Source: Lachnospiraceae bacterium | Lineage (GTDB): Bacteria > Bacillota > Clostridia > Lachnospirales > Lachnospiraceae | Length of the DNA: 64,000 nt | Assembly: GCA_017539565.1 (NCBI GenBank) | Contig: JAFYCS010000040.1 | Span: 22,510-86,509, forward strand | Direction: 5' to 3' | In this document: piece by piece, positions 63,929 through 64,000 of the stretch | How positions within the stretch are numbered: position 1 is the stretch's first letter | Layout: every line of letters begins with the position of its first letter | Notes under the pieces: generated by a model | Told to the model about the DNA's origin: nothing | The model's input: only the letters and a program-made list of their open reading frames with translations | Database searches by the model: none | Program-made: the position numbers and the translations under genes

Positions 63929-64000
63929 TTAAGGAGGGGCCTAAGTGAGTACTTAATGAGGCATAGCCGAATTTAGTACGAACTTACCCGCGGAGCTTAA
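63929..64000 (+). other. Long symmetric hairpin with two tandem-GA internal loops, cut by the window end
   Basis: A nested stem centred on the 3-nt loop ATA (63963-63965): GGC/GCC (63960-63962 with 63966-63968); GA opposite GA (63958-63959 and 63969-63970); AAT/ATT (63955-63957 with 63971-63973); a T-T mismatch; GTACT/AGTAC (63949-63953 with 63975-63979); GA opposite GA (63947-63948 and 63980-63981); TAAGT/ACTTA (63942-63946 with 63982-63986). TTAAG (63929-63933) can also pair with CTTAA (63996-64000). Both GA/GA loops would form tandem sheared G-A pairs in RNA of this strand, so the structure is probably an RNA. AAGGAGGGG lies in the 5' part, but no open reading frame follows it. The family is not recognised. 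Confidence 0.6.

Noticed and set aside
63942..63986. Hammerhead ribozyme, because of the TGAGGCATAGCCGAA stretch
   Set aside because: The conserved CUGANGA and GAAA-UH core residues are not in place; the sequence is explained better as a symmetric hairpin with GA/GA loops.

Overview
The window looks like a chromosomal segment from a low-to-mid GC Firmicute, most likely a plant-polysaccharide-degrading gut or rumen Lachnospiraceae (Butyrivibrio-like). This is an inference from the gene content: a class III fructose-1,6-bisphosphatase, cytosolic GH8, GH9 and GH51 glycosidases with an arabinose operon, many lipoproteins and secreted proteins with acidic Thr/Pro/Glu linkers, strong AGGAGG-type ribosome binding sites and TTGACA/TATAAT promoters. 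No rRNA, tRNA, CRISPR array, transposase or integrase was seen.

Layout. 1-2.9 kb: the end of a DUF1854/ABC exporter operon. 2.9-5.95 kb: a self-contained cassette with a strong promoter, about 500 nt of highly structured non-coding leader (including five small hairpins at a regular 26-27 nt pitch), an unknown 147-aa protein, a ClpP-like protease and a VirD4/TraG-like ATPase without membrane anchor. No relaxase, integrase or mating-channel gene accompanies it. 6-12.1 kb: a PlsC-type acyltransferase and a 1611-aa multidomain surface protein. 12.1-15.2 kb (minus): two overlapping MutS-like ATPases. 15.4-19.1 kb: a flavoprotein oxidoreductase and fbp. 19.1-26.8 kb: a YdcF-like lipoprotein, then an operon of a REC-GGDEF protein, a DUF3298-type lipoprotein and a heterodimeric ABC exporter. 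26.9-31.2 kb: a membrane-anchored unknown, a TIGR01440 protein, a cytosolic GH9 enzyme, a PAP2 phosphatase and a degenerate GAF methionine-sulfoxide-reductase homologue.

31.3-35.4 kb: an arabinose operon (GH51 arabinofuranosidase, DUF6171 protein, FGGY kinase, araD) without araA. 35.5-39.7 kb: a membrane protein and three lipoproteins, one carrying a metallo-beta-lactamase fold. 39.7-42.3 kb (minus): LytTR regulator, membrane protein and GH8 exo-oligoxylanase, apparently one operon. 42.5-48.2 kb: mazG with a secreted DUF3472-like protein (minus), then three tandem paralogous secreted proteins (plus) that share a C-terminal domain with it. 48.3-58.7 kb: a 1947-aa DUF4011/helicase/nuclease protein and a 1487-aa double-Cache hybrid histidine kinase 6 nt downstream. 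58.7-64 kb: a GAF-GGDEF protein (minus), a small membrane protein, a MacB/FtsX-type ABC permease with its ATPase, and at the very end a remarkable hairpin cut by the window edge.

The genes suggest a cell that imports plant-derived oligosaccharides, trims them in the cytoplasm (GH8, GH9, GH51), feeds arabinose into the pentose phosphate pathway, and invests heavily in surface proteins, export and c-di-GMP/two-component signalling. The least explained parts are the structured-RNA/ClpP/VirD4 cassette, the secreted paralogue cluster and the terminal hairpin. All family assignments come from reading motifs; no database search was run.
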